Assembly (NCBI GenBank): GCA_002343715.1
Contig: DDSA01000109.1
Span: 1,461-30,203 of the forward strand
Source: Phycisphaerales bacterium UBA2402
GTDB lineage: Bacteria; Planctomycetota; Phycisphaerae; Phycisphaerales; UBA1924
Reading direction: 5' to 3'
DNA length: 28,743 nucleotides
The notes beneath the pieces are model-generated. The model did not search any database. It was not told the origin of the DNA and was given only the letters and a program-made list of their open reading frames with translations. The stretch's first letter is position 1. Every line of letters starts with the position of its first letter. The position numbers and the translations under genes are program-made. Positions 8,180 to 16,000 of this stretch are shown here, one piece after another.

Positions 8180-11100
8180 TCAGCGATAGCCGCTTGGTTC
8201 GGTTTCGTTGTGCTCGTACCCGGCGATGCAGCCCGCGCCGGGGATTCCGCAGCCGGCGCAGGACGAGATCAGACGCTGCATCGTGATCGATGCTCCGGCT
8301 CCGCGCTGCAACTCGGTGAAGAAGAGGCGAGGCGCTGGCCTGGGTTCCGGCGCGATGCAGGCCATATCCGCGGCGTCGTAGACACGTCCATTGGAGACGG
8401 TGAAGCGGATGCTCGTTGTGTTCCGGATGTCATCGAGCGGGTTCTGTTCCATCACGATGAGATCGGCGAGTTTGCCCGTTTCGATGCTCCCGAGATCCTT
8501 GTCGAGGCCGAGGTAATAGGCGCCGTCGAGTGTTGCGGCCCGGAGGGCCTCCATGGGTGTCAGCCCGCCCATCGCCAGCAGCCACAGTTCCCAGTGCGCC
8601 CCCAGCCCGGCGAGTTGGCCGTGCGCCCCGACATGGGCACGGCCGCCGGCATCGACGATGCGCTTGGCGATGCCCGCGCAGCGCAGCACGTTGTATTCCT
8701 CGAGCGGGGCTCGTTCGCGACGGCGCGAGCGAGGGTCCACGACGAACCGGGGTACGTAGGTGAGCAGCCGCGTGTTCTCCCAGACGTTGGTGGTGTCGTA
8801 CCAATAGTGCTCGCCGTCCAGCCCGCCGTAGGCCACGAGGAGGGTCGGGGTGTACCCCGCGCCGCTGCCGCCCCACATCGCCGCGGCATCGTCGTAGATC
8901 CGCTCGACGGGCAGGGTGTGCTCCACGCCCGTGTGACCGTCGGCCACCATGGTCATGTTGTGCATGTACAGCGATCCTCCCTCGGGCACGACCATCATGT
9001 TCAGCCGGCGCGCGGCCTCGATCACGTACTGCCGCTGGTCGCGGCGGGGCTGGTTGTAACTCTTCACACTGAAGGCGCCGACGGCTTTCATGCGTTTGAG
9101 GTGAAACAGGGCATCGTCGAGGCTTTCGATCTCGGCTTTGTAGGTGCCCGCGGCGCCGTAGAGGATGGTCCCGGTGGAAAAGATCCGAGGGGCAAGAACC
9201 AGCCCGGCCTTGCCCAGTTCGCTGGCCGTGAAGACCGCTTCGGTGTCGTTGCTGGGGTCGTGGATGGTGGTTACACCAAAGGCGAGATTGGCGATGTTGA
9301 TCCAGTTGCGCTGCGGGGTCAGCGCGTTGATCGCCTGTGCCCCGTGGGCGTGGACATCGATGAAGCCCGGCGTGATGTACAACCCCGTGCAGTCGATGCG
9401 GGTCGCTCCATCGGGGATCGGCACCGAGTCACCAGCGCCTACGGCGACGATGCGGTTGCCTTCGATGATGACCCGGCCGTTGGGGATCACAACCTCCGAG
9501 CCGCGCGTGCCACCCATCGTGATGAGCGTGCCGCCGGTCAGCACGACCGAGCCGTCCGGTGAGTCGAACGGAGCGGAGAACCCGATGTTCAGTCCCGTGG
9601 CGGGTGCGGACGGGAGTTGCTCGGGGGCTGTGCCGGTCAGGAATCCGAACGAATCCTCCAGCTGACGGGTGTAGAGGGTCGGCCCCAGTGCCCAGTGAAG
9701 CGCCGAGGCATCGCCTGACCACTGAAGCCACGCGCCCGACTCGGCGGAGACTCGCGCCACCGGCTGGGAAGACATCTTCGGCCCCACGTTCACCTCACGC
9801 CCGATGGCCGTGAGAGGTGTGACAAAGACGTTGTAGCGTTCGGCGAACGCCAGCCACTTGCCGTCGGGGCTGACGCGGTACTCCACCGCGTTCTCGCTCA
9901 CGGCGTGGGTGCGCTCATCGGTGCCGTCGGGCTTCATGCTGATGAGGCAACGGCGGTCGCTTTCCTTCTGACTCTCGACAGTCAGCAGGTACACTCGCTC
10001 GCCGTCCGCACCGAACTGGGCGTTGGTGCCCTTTCTAGATACAAACTGAACCGGGCCGCCGTGTGCGGGAACTCTGTAGAGGCCGGGTTTGATCGACCAG
10101 AACGGGTTGGTGAGATAGGCCCCGCTTCCTTTGCCGAAATACACCTCTGTGCCGTCGGGGGTGAAGACCGGGTCGACGTAGTGCCCCTTCTCCGTCGTCA
10201 GTGTGTGTTCCACGCCGTCCGTGACTACGCGGATGCTGCCCAGTTGTTCATCGTGCCATGTTGCGAAAACGATGCTCGAACCATCACGCGAGTAGGACGG
10301 GAAGAACTCGAAATGGCTGGTCTGTGTGGTGAGTCGGCGCGGCGCACCGTCGGGGAGGTCCTTGATGTAGATGCGTCCCAGGGCCGAGTAGGCCGCCTGC
10401 TTCCCGTCCGGACGCACCGCGACGTTCTGGAGCATCCGGACATCGAACATCGCCGGAGCGACATCAATCGGAGTGCGAAGGGCATCATACACGCGGCGCG
10501 TGCCTCGAACCCGAAAGGGGATCGGGGTGGTCGAACCCGTAGCCACATCGACACGATGAAATCCCCCCTTACCGTACAGATATATGGCTTCGCCACCCGG
10601 GGCCCAGGCCATCGATGGATACACACCGTGGATCGCCCAGGTCTCCTGCATATCGCGCTCGAGGCCGTCGAAGACCATCCGCTCCTCGCCGGTCGCGAGA
10701 TCGCGGATGAAGAGGCATGTGGCGAACCTCACTCGCCTCACGAATGCCAGGTGCTTGCCGTTTGGGCTTGGCGTGGGCCGAATCGCTCCGCCGGGTCCGG
10801 AAGCGATCGGTTCAACCTCGCCTGTTGTTCGATCGAGGCGGCTGATGCTGTAAATGCCCGCGTTGCTGTCCTTGTTGTACTGGAATGTCGAGCCCGGCGT
10901 TGAGTCCCATGAATAGTATAAAAATCGACCATCCGGGCTGAAAGCGGGTTCGCCGACATCCTTCTGCTCCGTCGGGCGGGTGGTCATTTGCAGACCATCC
11001 CCGCCTCCGAGGTGGTAGAGCCACATCTCTCCCGCGCCGAGCGATCGGCGGCCCGTGAAGTGCTTGCGGGCCACGATCGACTGCCCGTCGGGGGACCAGC

Positions 11101-11566
11101 AGGGGCTGTTGAGCAGACGGAAGTTCTCTTTGGTGACCTGCCGCGGCGAGGACCCATCGGCGTTCATCACCCAGATGTTGTCACCGCCGCCCCGGTCGCT
11201 GGTGAAGGCGATGAGGCGGCCATCCGGGCTGAAGCGTGGCTGCATGTCCCAGGCGTGGCCAGTGGAGATCGGTGTGGCCTCGCCTCCGGTAGCCGGGATG
11301 GTGTAGATATCCCCGAGCAAGTCGAAGATGATGATTTTTCCATCCGGGCTGAGGTCCAGCGAGAGCCACGTGCCCTCGGTGGTGTCGAGAGGAACCTCCT
11401 TGTACGGCCCGGGCGGATTGTTCACGTCCCATCCGGCTTTGGGCGCAGGCTTCGAGGCCAAGGCGGATGGTGGTGGGGCTTCGGCGGCGGGCTGGATCGG
11501 GGTGGGTTGAAGGAGGAGAAGGCCGGTCAGGATCAGCATGAGCGATTGTTGGCGATACCGCATCAT
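8180..11566 (-). CDS. Secreted beta-propeller (TolB/WD40-like) amidohydrolase
   Basis: The gene encodes 1128 aa from ATG 11566 (ATG 11563 is adjacent), chosen because it opens a signal peptide (basic start, then 'LILTGLLLL'). A large N-terminal part (about 50-640) contains repeated 'SPDG' blades of TolB/dipeptidyl-peptidase-like propellers. From about 700 to 1090 there is a metal-dependent amidohydrolase: 'PGFIDVHAHGAQ' supplies the first metal-binding His pair (His739, His741), later His residues occur in 'GHTGVEHT' and 'HVGAHGQ', and 'GKLADLIVMEQNPLDDI' is the usual C-terminal strand pattern. The family hydrolyses amides or cyclic amides, including peptides; the substrate here is unknown. 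It probably acts outside the cytoplasm. The C-terminal tail has several Cys residues. No Shine-Dalgarno is visible before the start. It is convergent to nothing and sits upstream of the ubiA-like gene. Confidence 0.88.
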   Translation of the reverse strand: MMRYRQQSLMLILTGLLLLQPTPIQPAAEAPPPSALASKPAPKAGWDVNNPPGPYKEVPLDTTEGTWLSLDLSPDGKIIIFDLLGDIYTIPATGGEATPISTGHAWDMQPRFSPDGRLIAFTSDRGGGDNIWVMNADGSSPRQVTKENFRLLNSPCWSPDGQSIVARKHFTGRRSLGAGEMWLYHLGGGDGLQMTTRPTEQKDVGEPAFSPDGRFLYYSWDSTPGSTFQYNKDSNAGIYSISRLDRTTGEVEPIASGPGGAIRPTPSPNGKHLAFVRRVRFATCLFIRDLATGEERMVFDGLERDMQETWAIHGVYPSMAWAPGGEAIYLYGKGGFHRVDVATGSTTPIPFRVRGTRRVYDALRTPIDVAPAMFDVRMLQNVAVRPDGKQAAYSALGRIYIKDLPDGAPRRLTTQTSHFEFFPSYSRDGSSIVFATWHDEQLGSIRVVTDGVEHTLTTEKGHYVDPVFTPDGTEVYFGKGSGAYLTNPFWSIKPGLYRVPAHGGPVQFVSRKGTNAQFGADGERVYLLTVESQKESDRRCLISMKPDGTDERTHAVSENAVEYRVSPDGKWLAFAERYNVFVTPLTAIGREVNVGPKMSSQPVARVSAESGAWLQWSGDASALHWALGPTLYTRQLEDSFGFLTGTAPEQLPSAPATGLNIGFSAPFDSPDGSVVLTGGTLITMGGTRGSEVVIPNGRVIIEGNRIVAVGAGDSVPIPDGATRIDCTGLYITPGFIDVHAHGAQAINALTPQRNWINIANLAFGVTTIHDPSNDTEAVFTASELGKAGLVLAPRIFSTGTILYGAAGTYKAEIESLDDALFHLKRMKAVGAFSVKSYNQPRRDQRQYVIEAARRLNMMVVPEGGSLYMHNMTMVADGHTGVEHTLPVERIYDDAAAMWGGSGAGYTPTLLVAYGGLDGEHYWYDTTNVWENTRLLTYVPRFVVDPRSRRRERAPLEEYNVLRCAGIAKRIVDAGGRAHVGAHGQLAGLGAHWELWLLAMGGLTPMEALRAATLDGAYYLGLDKDLGSIETGKLADLIVMEQNPLDDIRNTTSIRFTVSNGRVYDAADMACIAPEPRPAPRLFFTELQRGAGASITMQRLISSCAGCGIPGAGCIAGYEHNETEPSGYR

Positions 11567-11618
11567 CACGCGGGGAAACACGCCACACTCCCGCGCATCA
11601 CCCGAGATACCGTGAGCC

Positions 11619-12107
11619 ATGGGAAAAACCAAGCCGCGTACAGGCCGGGCGTTTATCGGCGAACTCACGTCCCAAGGGCCTGGCGGGGCGTGGACGTTCA
11701 TGAGGATCCCATTCGACTCGGCCGCCGAGTTCGGGACGAAGGGTCGTGTGCCCGTGATCCTCACGGTGGGAGGAACCGAGTTTCGCACCTCGATCTTCCC
11801 GTCGGGCGACGGGGGCCATCACATGATGTTCAACAAGGTCATGTGCTCAGCGGCGGGAGCCAAGCCGGGTGAGTCGGTGCGTTGCACGATCCGCGCCGAT
11901 GTCGAAGCGCGCACCGTGGAAGTGCCGCATGAACTCAAGACGGCACTGACGAAGTCGAAGACCGCCAAGGCGGCTTTCGAGGCCTGTTCATGGTCGTGCA
12001 GGAAGGAATACTGCGAGTATGTCGCCGAAGCCAAGAAAGATGAGACGCGGGCAAAGCGAGCGGCGAAAGTGCTGGAGCTGGTGGTGGTGAAGAAACGCGT
12101 GAAATAG
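11619..12107 (+). CDS. YdeI/OmpD-associated, DUF1905-type protein
   Basis: This 162-aa soluble protein has an N-terminal DUF1905-like beta domain: 'GAWTFMRIPFDSAAEFG' is the characteristic opening, followed by 'VILTVGGTEFRTSIFPSGDGGH'. It then has a short C-terminal segment of the YdeI type ('VEVPHELKTAL', charged helix with 'AKAAFEACSWSCRKEYCEYVAEAKKDETRAKR' pattern split across 97-150). Members are small cytoplasmic proteins of unclear role, some linked to bacteriocin or stress tolerance; no enzymatic activity can be stated. It is transcribed divergently from the amidohydrolase gene (52 bases between starts) and convergently to the NagB/PIG-L gene. ATG 11619 gives the expected domain start. 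Confidence 0.85.
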   Translation: MGKTKPRTGRAFIGELTSQGPGGAWTFMRIPFDSAAEFGTKGRVPVILTVGGTEFRTSIFPSGDGGHHMMFNKVMCSAAGAKPGESVRCTIRADVEARTVEVPHELKTALTKSKTAKAAFEACSWSCRKEYCEYVAEAKKDETRAKRAAKVLELVVVKKRVK

Positions 12108-12157
12108 CCCCAACGGGCGGGCGGATCGCGTTGCCCAGTACTTGTTGCGAAGCTGAT

Positions 12158-12173
12158 CGACTCCATCGAGTCG
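12158..12173. terminator. Hairpin between convergent genes, possible bidirectional terminator
   Basis: CGACTC-CATC-GAGTCG is a perfect 6-bp stem with a 4-base loop, located directly after the stop of the NagB/PIG-L gene and about 50 bases after the YdeI-type gene. There is no U tract on either strand, so if it terminates it is weak or factor-assisted. Confidence 0.3.
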
Positions 12174-12174
12174 C

Positions 12175-14121
12175 TCAACACCCCACCCAGCGGACGAACC
12201 CCTCGATCGCTTCGTACTCCGCGAGCCCGAGTTTATCGTAGATTCGTGCGGTGTTCCTGTTGCGGTCTTCGGCTCGTTGCCAGAACTCGCGGGGATCGTT
12301 GGGGCCTGGGAACAAGGCCGAATCTTTCTGGCTCTCGTGCTTGAAGATGGCGATTCGTTTGCGTCGCACTTCCTCCGGCGAAAGGGGAACGGCCATCTCG
12401 ATCTCTTCCGCCCCCCATTCCTGCCACGCGCCCCGGTAGAGCCACACCACGCAGTTCTTCATCCAGGGACGGTCGGCCAGCCGACGCAGCGACTCAAGGA
12501 TCGCGGCGAGGCAGACGCGGTGCGTGCCGTGCGGGTCGGAGAGATCGCCAGCGGCGTAGATCTGGTGAGGCCTGACCCGTTCGAGGAGTTCGATGGTGAT
12601 GCGGATGTCGTCTTCACCGATGGGCTTCTTCTTAACGCGGCCCGTTTCGTAAAAAGGCAGGTCGAGGAAGTGGATATTGGCGAGTTTCACGCCGCTGTAA
12701 CGGGCCCCGGCCCGTGCCTCGGTGCGGCGGATCAACCCCTTGATCTTCTGGAGCTCCGCGCTGTCTGGTTCGCCCGGGTGTTTGCGGGAGAGGAAGGACT
12801 CGATGTTCGATTCAAGCTTTTCCGTGAACTCCCGGCCGAGTTGCGGGAACGCGGCGGCGAACTCACGCACAAAGTCAACATGCCGCAGGGCCGACTCGTC
12901 CCAAACGGCGATGTTGCCGCTGGTCTGATAGGCGACATGGACCTCGTGTCCCTGGTCGCAGAGTCGGATGAAGGTGCCGCCCATGCTGATCACGTCGTCA
13001 TCGGGGTGTGGGCTGAAGACCACCACCCTCTTGGGAAACTCGTCCTCTCCCGGCAGACCACGCGTCGCGCCCAGTTCAGATCGGCTCGCATCGCGGGGTT
13101 TGCCGCCCGGCCAGCCCGTGATGGTTCGCTGCAAGGCCCGGAAGACCCCGATGTTGATGTCGTACGCGCCGCCCCGCGCGGTCAACAGGTCCTGCAGCCC
13201 GTGCTCGTTGTAATCCTCGTCCGTCAACTTCAGGATCGGCTTGTCGAGCGTGCGGGCGAGCCAGATGACCGCACGCTTGATCATCGTGTCATCCCATTGC
13301 TTGCCGAACTCCTCGATCGGTCCGAGGAGCCAGGGGGTCTTGAACCTCGTGAGTTCCGCCGCGGAGGCGGGGTCGAGCACGAAGCATGCGCTGGGGTGCT
13401 GTTGCAGGAAACTCGCCGCGACGGCGTTGGTGATCTCCCCCTCGACCGCGCGCTTCACAATTCCGGCTTTGTGTTCCCCGAACGCCAGGAGGAAGATCCG
13501 CTTGGCGTCAAGAATGGTGCCCACGCCCATCGTGATGGCCGTGCGGGGCACGTTCCACTCCCCGAAGAAATCGCTCGCCGCGTCCATCCGCGTGACTTTG
13601 TCGAGGGTAATAAGTCTCGTGCGACTCTCGCGCGAGGACCCGGGCTCGTTGAAGCCGATGTGCCCTGTTCGCCCCACGCCGAGGATCTGAATATCGATTC
13701 CGCCCAGGTCACGGATCGAACGCTCGTAGCGGTCACAGAACGCGCTCACATCGCTCCGCGGGATCGTTCCGTCGGGGACGTGGGTGTTCGACGGGTCAAT
13801 GTCGATACGGTCGAAGAGATACTCGCGCATAAAGCGGCGATAACTCTGAAGATCGTCGGGCAGCATCGGCCAGTATTCGTCCAGATTGAACGTGACAGCG
13901 TTCTTGAATGACAGTCCTTCTGCTTTGTGCAGCCTGACGAGTTCCTCGTAGACCGCGGTAGGCGTGGACCCCGTAGCCAGTCCCAGAATGGCTTTTTTTC
14001 CCGCCGCGGCACGCTCACGCAATAGTGAGGCGATCTCCGCCGCGACGGCGGCGCTGGCGGCGGTGCTGGTCGGGTAGACGGAGACGGGTATCTTCTCGCC
14101 GTTGGGCTGTTGGTTCGACAT
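12175..14121 (-). CDS. nagB: Fused NagB-like glucosamine-6-phosphate deaminase and PIG-L deacetylase
   Basis: The 648-aa protein joins two domains. Residues 1-300 are NagB/SIS-like: 'LATGSTPTAVY' at 48-58, 'FNLDEYWPM' with Asp81 (E. coli Asp72, proton transfer), and 'GVGRTGHIGFNEP' at 148-160 with His154 and Glu159 (E. coli His143, Glu148). The E. coli Asp141 position is Thr152. Residues about 365-640 are a PIG-L/LmbE deacetylase with 'SPHPDDDVISMGG', the zinc-binding motif. Together they could remove acetyl and amino groups from N-acetylglucosamine derivatives. The same two-domain layout is known from Bacteroidetes and planctomycetes annotated as NagB; the Thr may be a feature of that subgroup, which I recall rather than prove. 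The start ATG 14121 follows no clear Shine-Dalgarno. It is convergent to the YdeI-type gene and downstream of gdhA on the same strand, separated by a hairpin. Confidence 0.9.
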   Translation of the reverse strand: MSNQQPNGEKIPVSVYPTSTAASAAVAAEIASLLRERAAAGKKAILGLATGSTPTAVYEELVRLHKAEGLSFKNAVTFNLDEYWPMLPDDLQSYRRFMREYLFDRIDIDPSNTHVPDGTIPRSDVSAFCDRYERSIRDLGGIDIQILGVGRTGHIGFNEPGSSRESRTRLITLDKVTRMDAASDFFGEWNVPRTAITMGVGTILDAKRIFLLAFGEHKAGIVKRAVEGEITNAVAASFLQQHPSACFVLDPASAAELTRFKTPWLLGPIEEFGKQWDDTMIKRAVIWLARTLDKPILKLTDEDYNEHGLQDLLTARGGAYDINIGVFRALQRTITGWPGGKPRDASRSELGATRGLPGEDEFPKRVVVFSPHPDDDVISMGGTFIRLCDQGHEVHVAYQTSGNIAVWDESALRHVDFVREFAAAFPQLGREFTEKLESNIESFLSRKHPGEPDSAELQKIKGLIRRTEARAGARYSGVKLANIHFLDLPFYETGRVKKKPIGEDDIRITIELLERVRPHQIYAAGDLSDPHGTHRVCLAAILESLRRLADRPWMKNCVVWLYRGAWQEWGAEEIEMAVPLSPEEVRRKRIAIFKHESQKDSALFPGPNDPREFWQRAEDRNRNTARIYDKLGLAEYEAIEGFVRWVGC

Positions 14122-14165
14122 GAGTGGGGTGATTTGAAAACGGGAGGCGGTGTAACAAGCGGATA

Positions 14166-14179
14166 ATATTCTAGAATAT
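14166..14179. promoter_or_regulatory. 14-bp perfect palindrome upstream of the NagB/PIG-L gene
   Basis: ATATTCTAGAATAT is self-complementary and lies about 45 bases upstream of the nagB start. On the minus strand a TAGAAT (-10-like, 5 of 6) falls within it, with TTGTCT 15 bases further upstream. A second TTCTAGA follows at about 14184-14190. It may be an operator overlapping the nagB promoter. Confidence 0.35.
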
Positions 14180-14194
14180 CAAGCTTCTAGACAA

Positions 14195-14220
14195 AGCGGT
14201 CGGCGTTCCAGCCGACCGCT
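14195..14220. terminator. Hairpin downstream of gdhA, probable terminator
   Basis: AGCGGTCGGC-GTTCCA-GCCGACCGCT is a perfect 10-bp stem with a 6-base loop, 26 bases after the gdhA stop. On the minus strand it is followed by only a short TTTGTCT, so it is a strong hairpin with a weak U tract. It separates gdhA from nagB. Confidence 0.6.
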
Positions 14221-14246
14221 CGATCCGAACAGGTTTGGAGAAAGGC

Positions 14247-15647
14247 TTACGGGAACAGGCCGCGGATGGAGTAAGCCGCCTGGAGCCGCTCCAACGCGGC
14301 GATGTAGGCTGCGGTGCGGAGGTTGCACTTGTATTTCTTGCGTGCTTCACGGACGCGCTTGGCGGCCTGGACCATGTGTTTGTTGAGTTCGCGGTCCACG
14401 CGCTCGAGGTCCCACTGGTGGCAGGTTTTGTTCTGCACCCACTCGAAGTAGGAGACGGTCACGCCGCCGGCGTTGCAAAGGATGGCGGGCAGAACCTCGA
14501 TCCCGCGTGACTCCAGCACGCGCTCGCCCGCGGGGGTGGTGGGGGCGTTGGCGCCCTCGGCCACGACTTTGCAGTTGAGCATCTTCGCCTCGACCTCGGT
14601 GATCATCTGCTCCAGAGCCGCGGGAACAAAGACATCGATCTTGGTCTCATAGAACTCGTCCTTGTCGATCCGCCCCGCGCCCTTGAAGTTCGCAACCCCG
14701 CCCGATTTCTGTACATGGAGGGCCAGTGCGTTGGCGTCGATGCCGCCGTCGTTGAGAATCGCGCCGGTGTGGTCCATCACGGCGATGAGTTTCGCGCCCT
14801 TGTCCTGCAGGATGCGGGCCGTCCAGGAGCCGACATTGCCGAAGCCCAGGACGCTGAACTTACACCCCTTGATGTCCACGCCGATCTCGGGGAGCATCTC
14901 GACGAGTGTATCGACCACGCCCTGCCCGGTTGCTTTCTCGCGTCCGACGCTGCCGCCGTACTCAACCGGCTTGCCGGTAATCACGGCTTCGGGCTGGTGC
15001 CCGCCCACTTCGCTCAGGAACGAGTAGGTGTCGGCGATCCACGCCATGTGTTGGCTGGTGCTGCCGACGTCGGGCGCGGGGATGTCGTAGTCCGGGCCGA
15101 TCTGGTGCGCAATCGCCGTGGTGAACCGCCGCACGATCCGCTCCATCTCGCCCTTGCTGTGCTTGTAGGGATCGACCTTGATGCCGCCCTTGCCGCCGCC
15201 ATAAGGCACGCCCACGAGGCTGCACTTCATCGTCATGAGGAACGCGAGGCTCTTCACATCATCGAGGTGCACATCGTGATGGAAGCGAAGCCCGCCCTTG
15301 TACGGCCCCAGTGCGTTGTTGTGCTGCACCCGGTACCCTTTGAAGAGACGGTACTCACCATCGTCCATCTTTACAGGGAAGTGGACCATGATCTCGTTCT
15401 TGGGCTGCGCCAGGATGATCTGGAGATGGTGGGGCAGATTCATCAGATCCGCCGCCGTCAGCATCGAGGAGACGGTCTGCCGATACAAGTTATTGGGATC
15501 GGTAGGGAACCCGAGTTCGTTGAAGAGGGGGTGTTGGACCAGTTCGCCGCCCCCCGCGCCGGCCTTCACGGGCATCTTCGCGGCGGGTTTCTTCATGACA
15601 GGCTTGGCGGCGGATTTGGCGACGTGCTTGGCGGGAGCAGAAGGCAT
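14247..15647 (-). CDS. gdhA: Glutamate/leucine-type NAD(P)-dependent dehydrogenase
   Basis: The product is 466 aa. It interconverts an L-amino acid (glutamate most likely) and its 2-oxo acid with ammonia. The substrate half shows 'GPYKGGLRFH' with Lys117, 'VPYGGGKGGIKVDP' and catalytic Asp193 in 'PAPDVGS'. The coenzyme half has a Rossmann motif 'LGFGNVGSW' at about 267-275. This is the hexameric, about 420-residue GDH class, plus a Lys/Ala/Pro-rich N-terminal extension of about 32 residues ahead of 'ELVQHPLFNE'. ATG 15647 is preferred over a reading starting 23 codons earlier because AGGAA lies 10 bases before it. The substrate (Glu, Leu or Phe) cannot be fixed by eye. Upstream lie a palindrome (15739-15756) and a hairpin; it ends in a stem-loop shared with nagB. 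Confidence 0.92.
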   Translation of the reverse strand: MPSAPAKHVAKSAAKPVMKKPAAKMPVKAGAGGGELVQHPLFNELGFPTDPNNLYRQTVSSMLTAADLMNLPHHLQIILAQPKNEIMVHFPVKMDDGEYRLFKGYRVQHNNALGPYKGGLRFHHDVHLDDVKSLAFLMTMKCSLVGVPYGGGKGGIKVDPYKHSKGEMERIVRRFTTAIAHQIGPDYDIPAPDVGSTSQHMAWIADTYSFLSEVGGHQPEAVITGKPVEYGGSVGREKATGQGVVDTLVEMLPEIGVDIKGCKFSVLGFGNVGSWTARILQDKGAKLIAVMDHTGAILNDGGIDANALALHVQKSGGVANFKGAGRIDKDEFYETKIDVFVPAALEQMITEVEAKMLNCKVVAEGANAPTTPAGERVLESRGIEVLPAILCNAGGVTVSYFEWVQNKTCHQWDLERVDRELNKHMVQAAKRVREARKKYKCNLRTAAYIAALERLQAAYSIRGLFP

Positions 15648-15738
15648 GAGAACGCTGTTCCTGAAACGGTTTTGTATCGGAATAAAGAGCGAGACAGCCC
15701 GGTATGAACGAATCAAGTCGCGTGGTACCGGGGCCGAT

Positions 15739-15756
15739 CATACCGCCCGCGGTATG
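15739..15756. promoter_or_regulatory. 8-2-8 perfect inverted repeat, candidate operator of gdhA
   Basis: CATACCGC-CC-GCGGTATG lies 92 bases upstream of the gdhA start. An extra half-site GGTATG occurs at about 15701-15706, between the palindrome and gdhA. This spacing fits a dimeric regulator binding site, or an overlap with a promoter for the terminator immediately downstream. Confidence 0.45.
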
Positions 15757-15762
15757 GTTTGG

Positions 15763-15788
15763 CGCTGTTTCTGACAGCGGTTTTTTTT
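15763..15788 (+). terminator. Intrinsic terminator on the plus strand without an assigned gene
   Basis: CGCTGT-TTCTG-ACAGCG forms a perfect 6-bp stem and is followed by G and eight T residues at 15781-15788, the classical rho-independent layout in the plus direction. The minus strand has no matching T tract. The nearest upstream gene, gdhA, reads the other way. Confidence 0.65.
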
Positions 15789-15956
15789 GCTTTTCTGGAC
15801 CCGCCGCCGCTCTCGAGCGTGCGTGTATAACGTGCGAGAGAGCATTCTCAACCGCGCGAGAGAGACAGAACCACCGCGTTTCAGGATTGCGGTATATATC
15901 TGTAACTATGCACTCGAAGCACAAATCATGCCAATGTTCTTCAGGGGCTTAGATTG

Positions 15957-15983
15957 TTAGTATAATGTTCTATTTTATACTAA
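15957..15983. repeat. AT-rich inverted repeat, 9-bp arms
   Basis: TTAGTATAA and TTATACTAA are perfect reverse complements separated by 9 bases (15966-15974). It lies 18 bases after the stop of the zinc-ribbon gene. Neither side has a U tract suited to termination. The plus strand carries TATAAT (15961-15966), and the minus strand TATAAAAT, so it could be an operator or a divergent promoter element. Confidence 0.5.
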
Positions 15984-16000
15984 AAACCTTTCGTGCCTAA

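Larger units (their letters stand above)
15648..16000. other. Regulatory island between gdhA and the zinc-ribbon gene
   Basis: No gene is supported in these 353 bases, in which the ends nearer 16000 are clearly AT-richer than the window. They contain the gdhA leader, an 8-2-8 palindrome, a plus-strand intrinsic terminator with no plus-strand gene before it, purine-rich CGAGAGAG repeats around 15833-15865, a TATATATC at about 15892-15900 and the 9-bp-arm inverted repeat at 15957-15983. Confidence 0.6.

Noticed and set aside
8084..9562. 492-codon plus-strand reading opposite the amidohydrolase gene
   Set aside because: Shadow of the minus-strand gene caused by GC-rich third positions; it has no domain motifs.
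12277..13911. 544-codon plus-strand reading opposite the NagB/PIG-L gene
   Set aside because: Antisense shadow; the minus strand shows the family motifs.
14715..15707. 330-codon plus-strand reading opposite gdhA
   Set aside because: Antisense shadow of a clear dehydrogenase gene.
15957..15983. Inverted repeat as a terminator of the zinc-ribbon gene
   Set aside because: On the minus strand the T run precedes rather than follows the stem, so it lacks a proper U tract.
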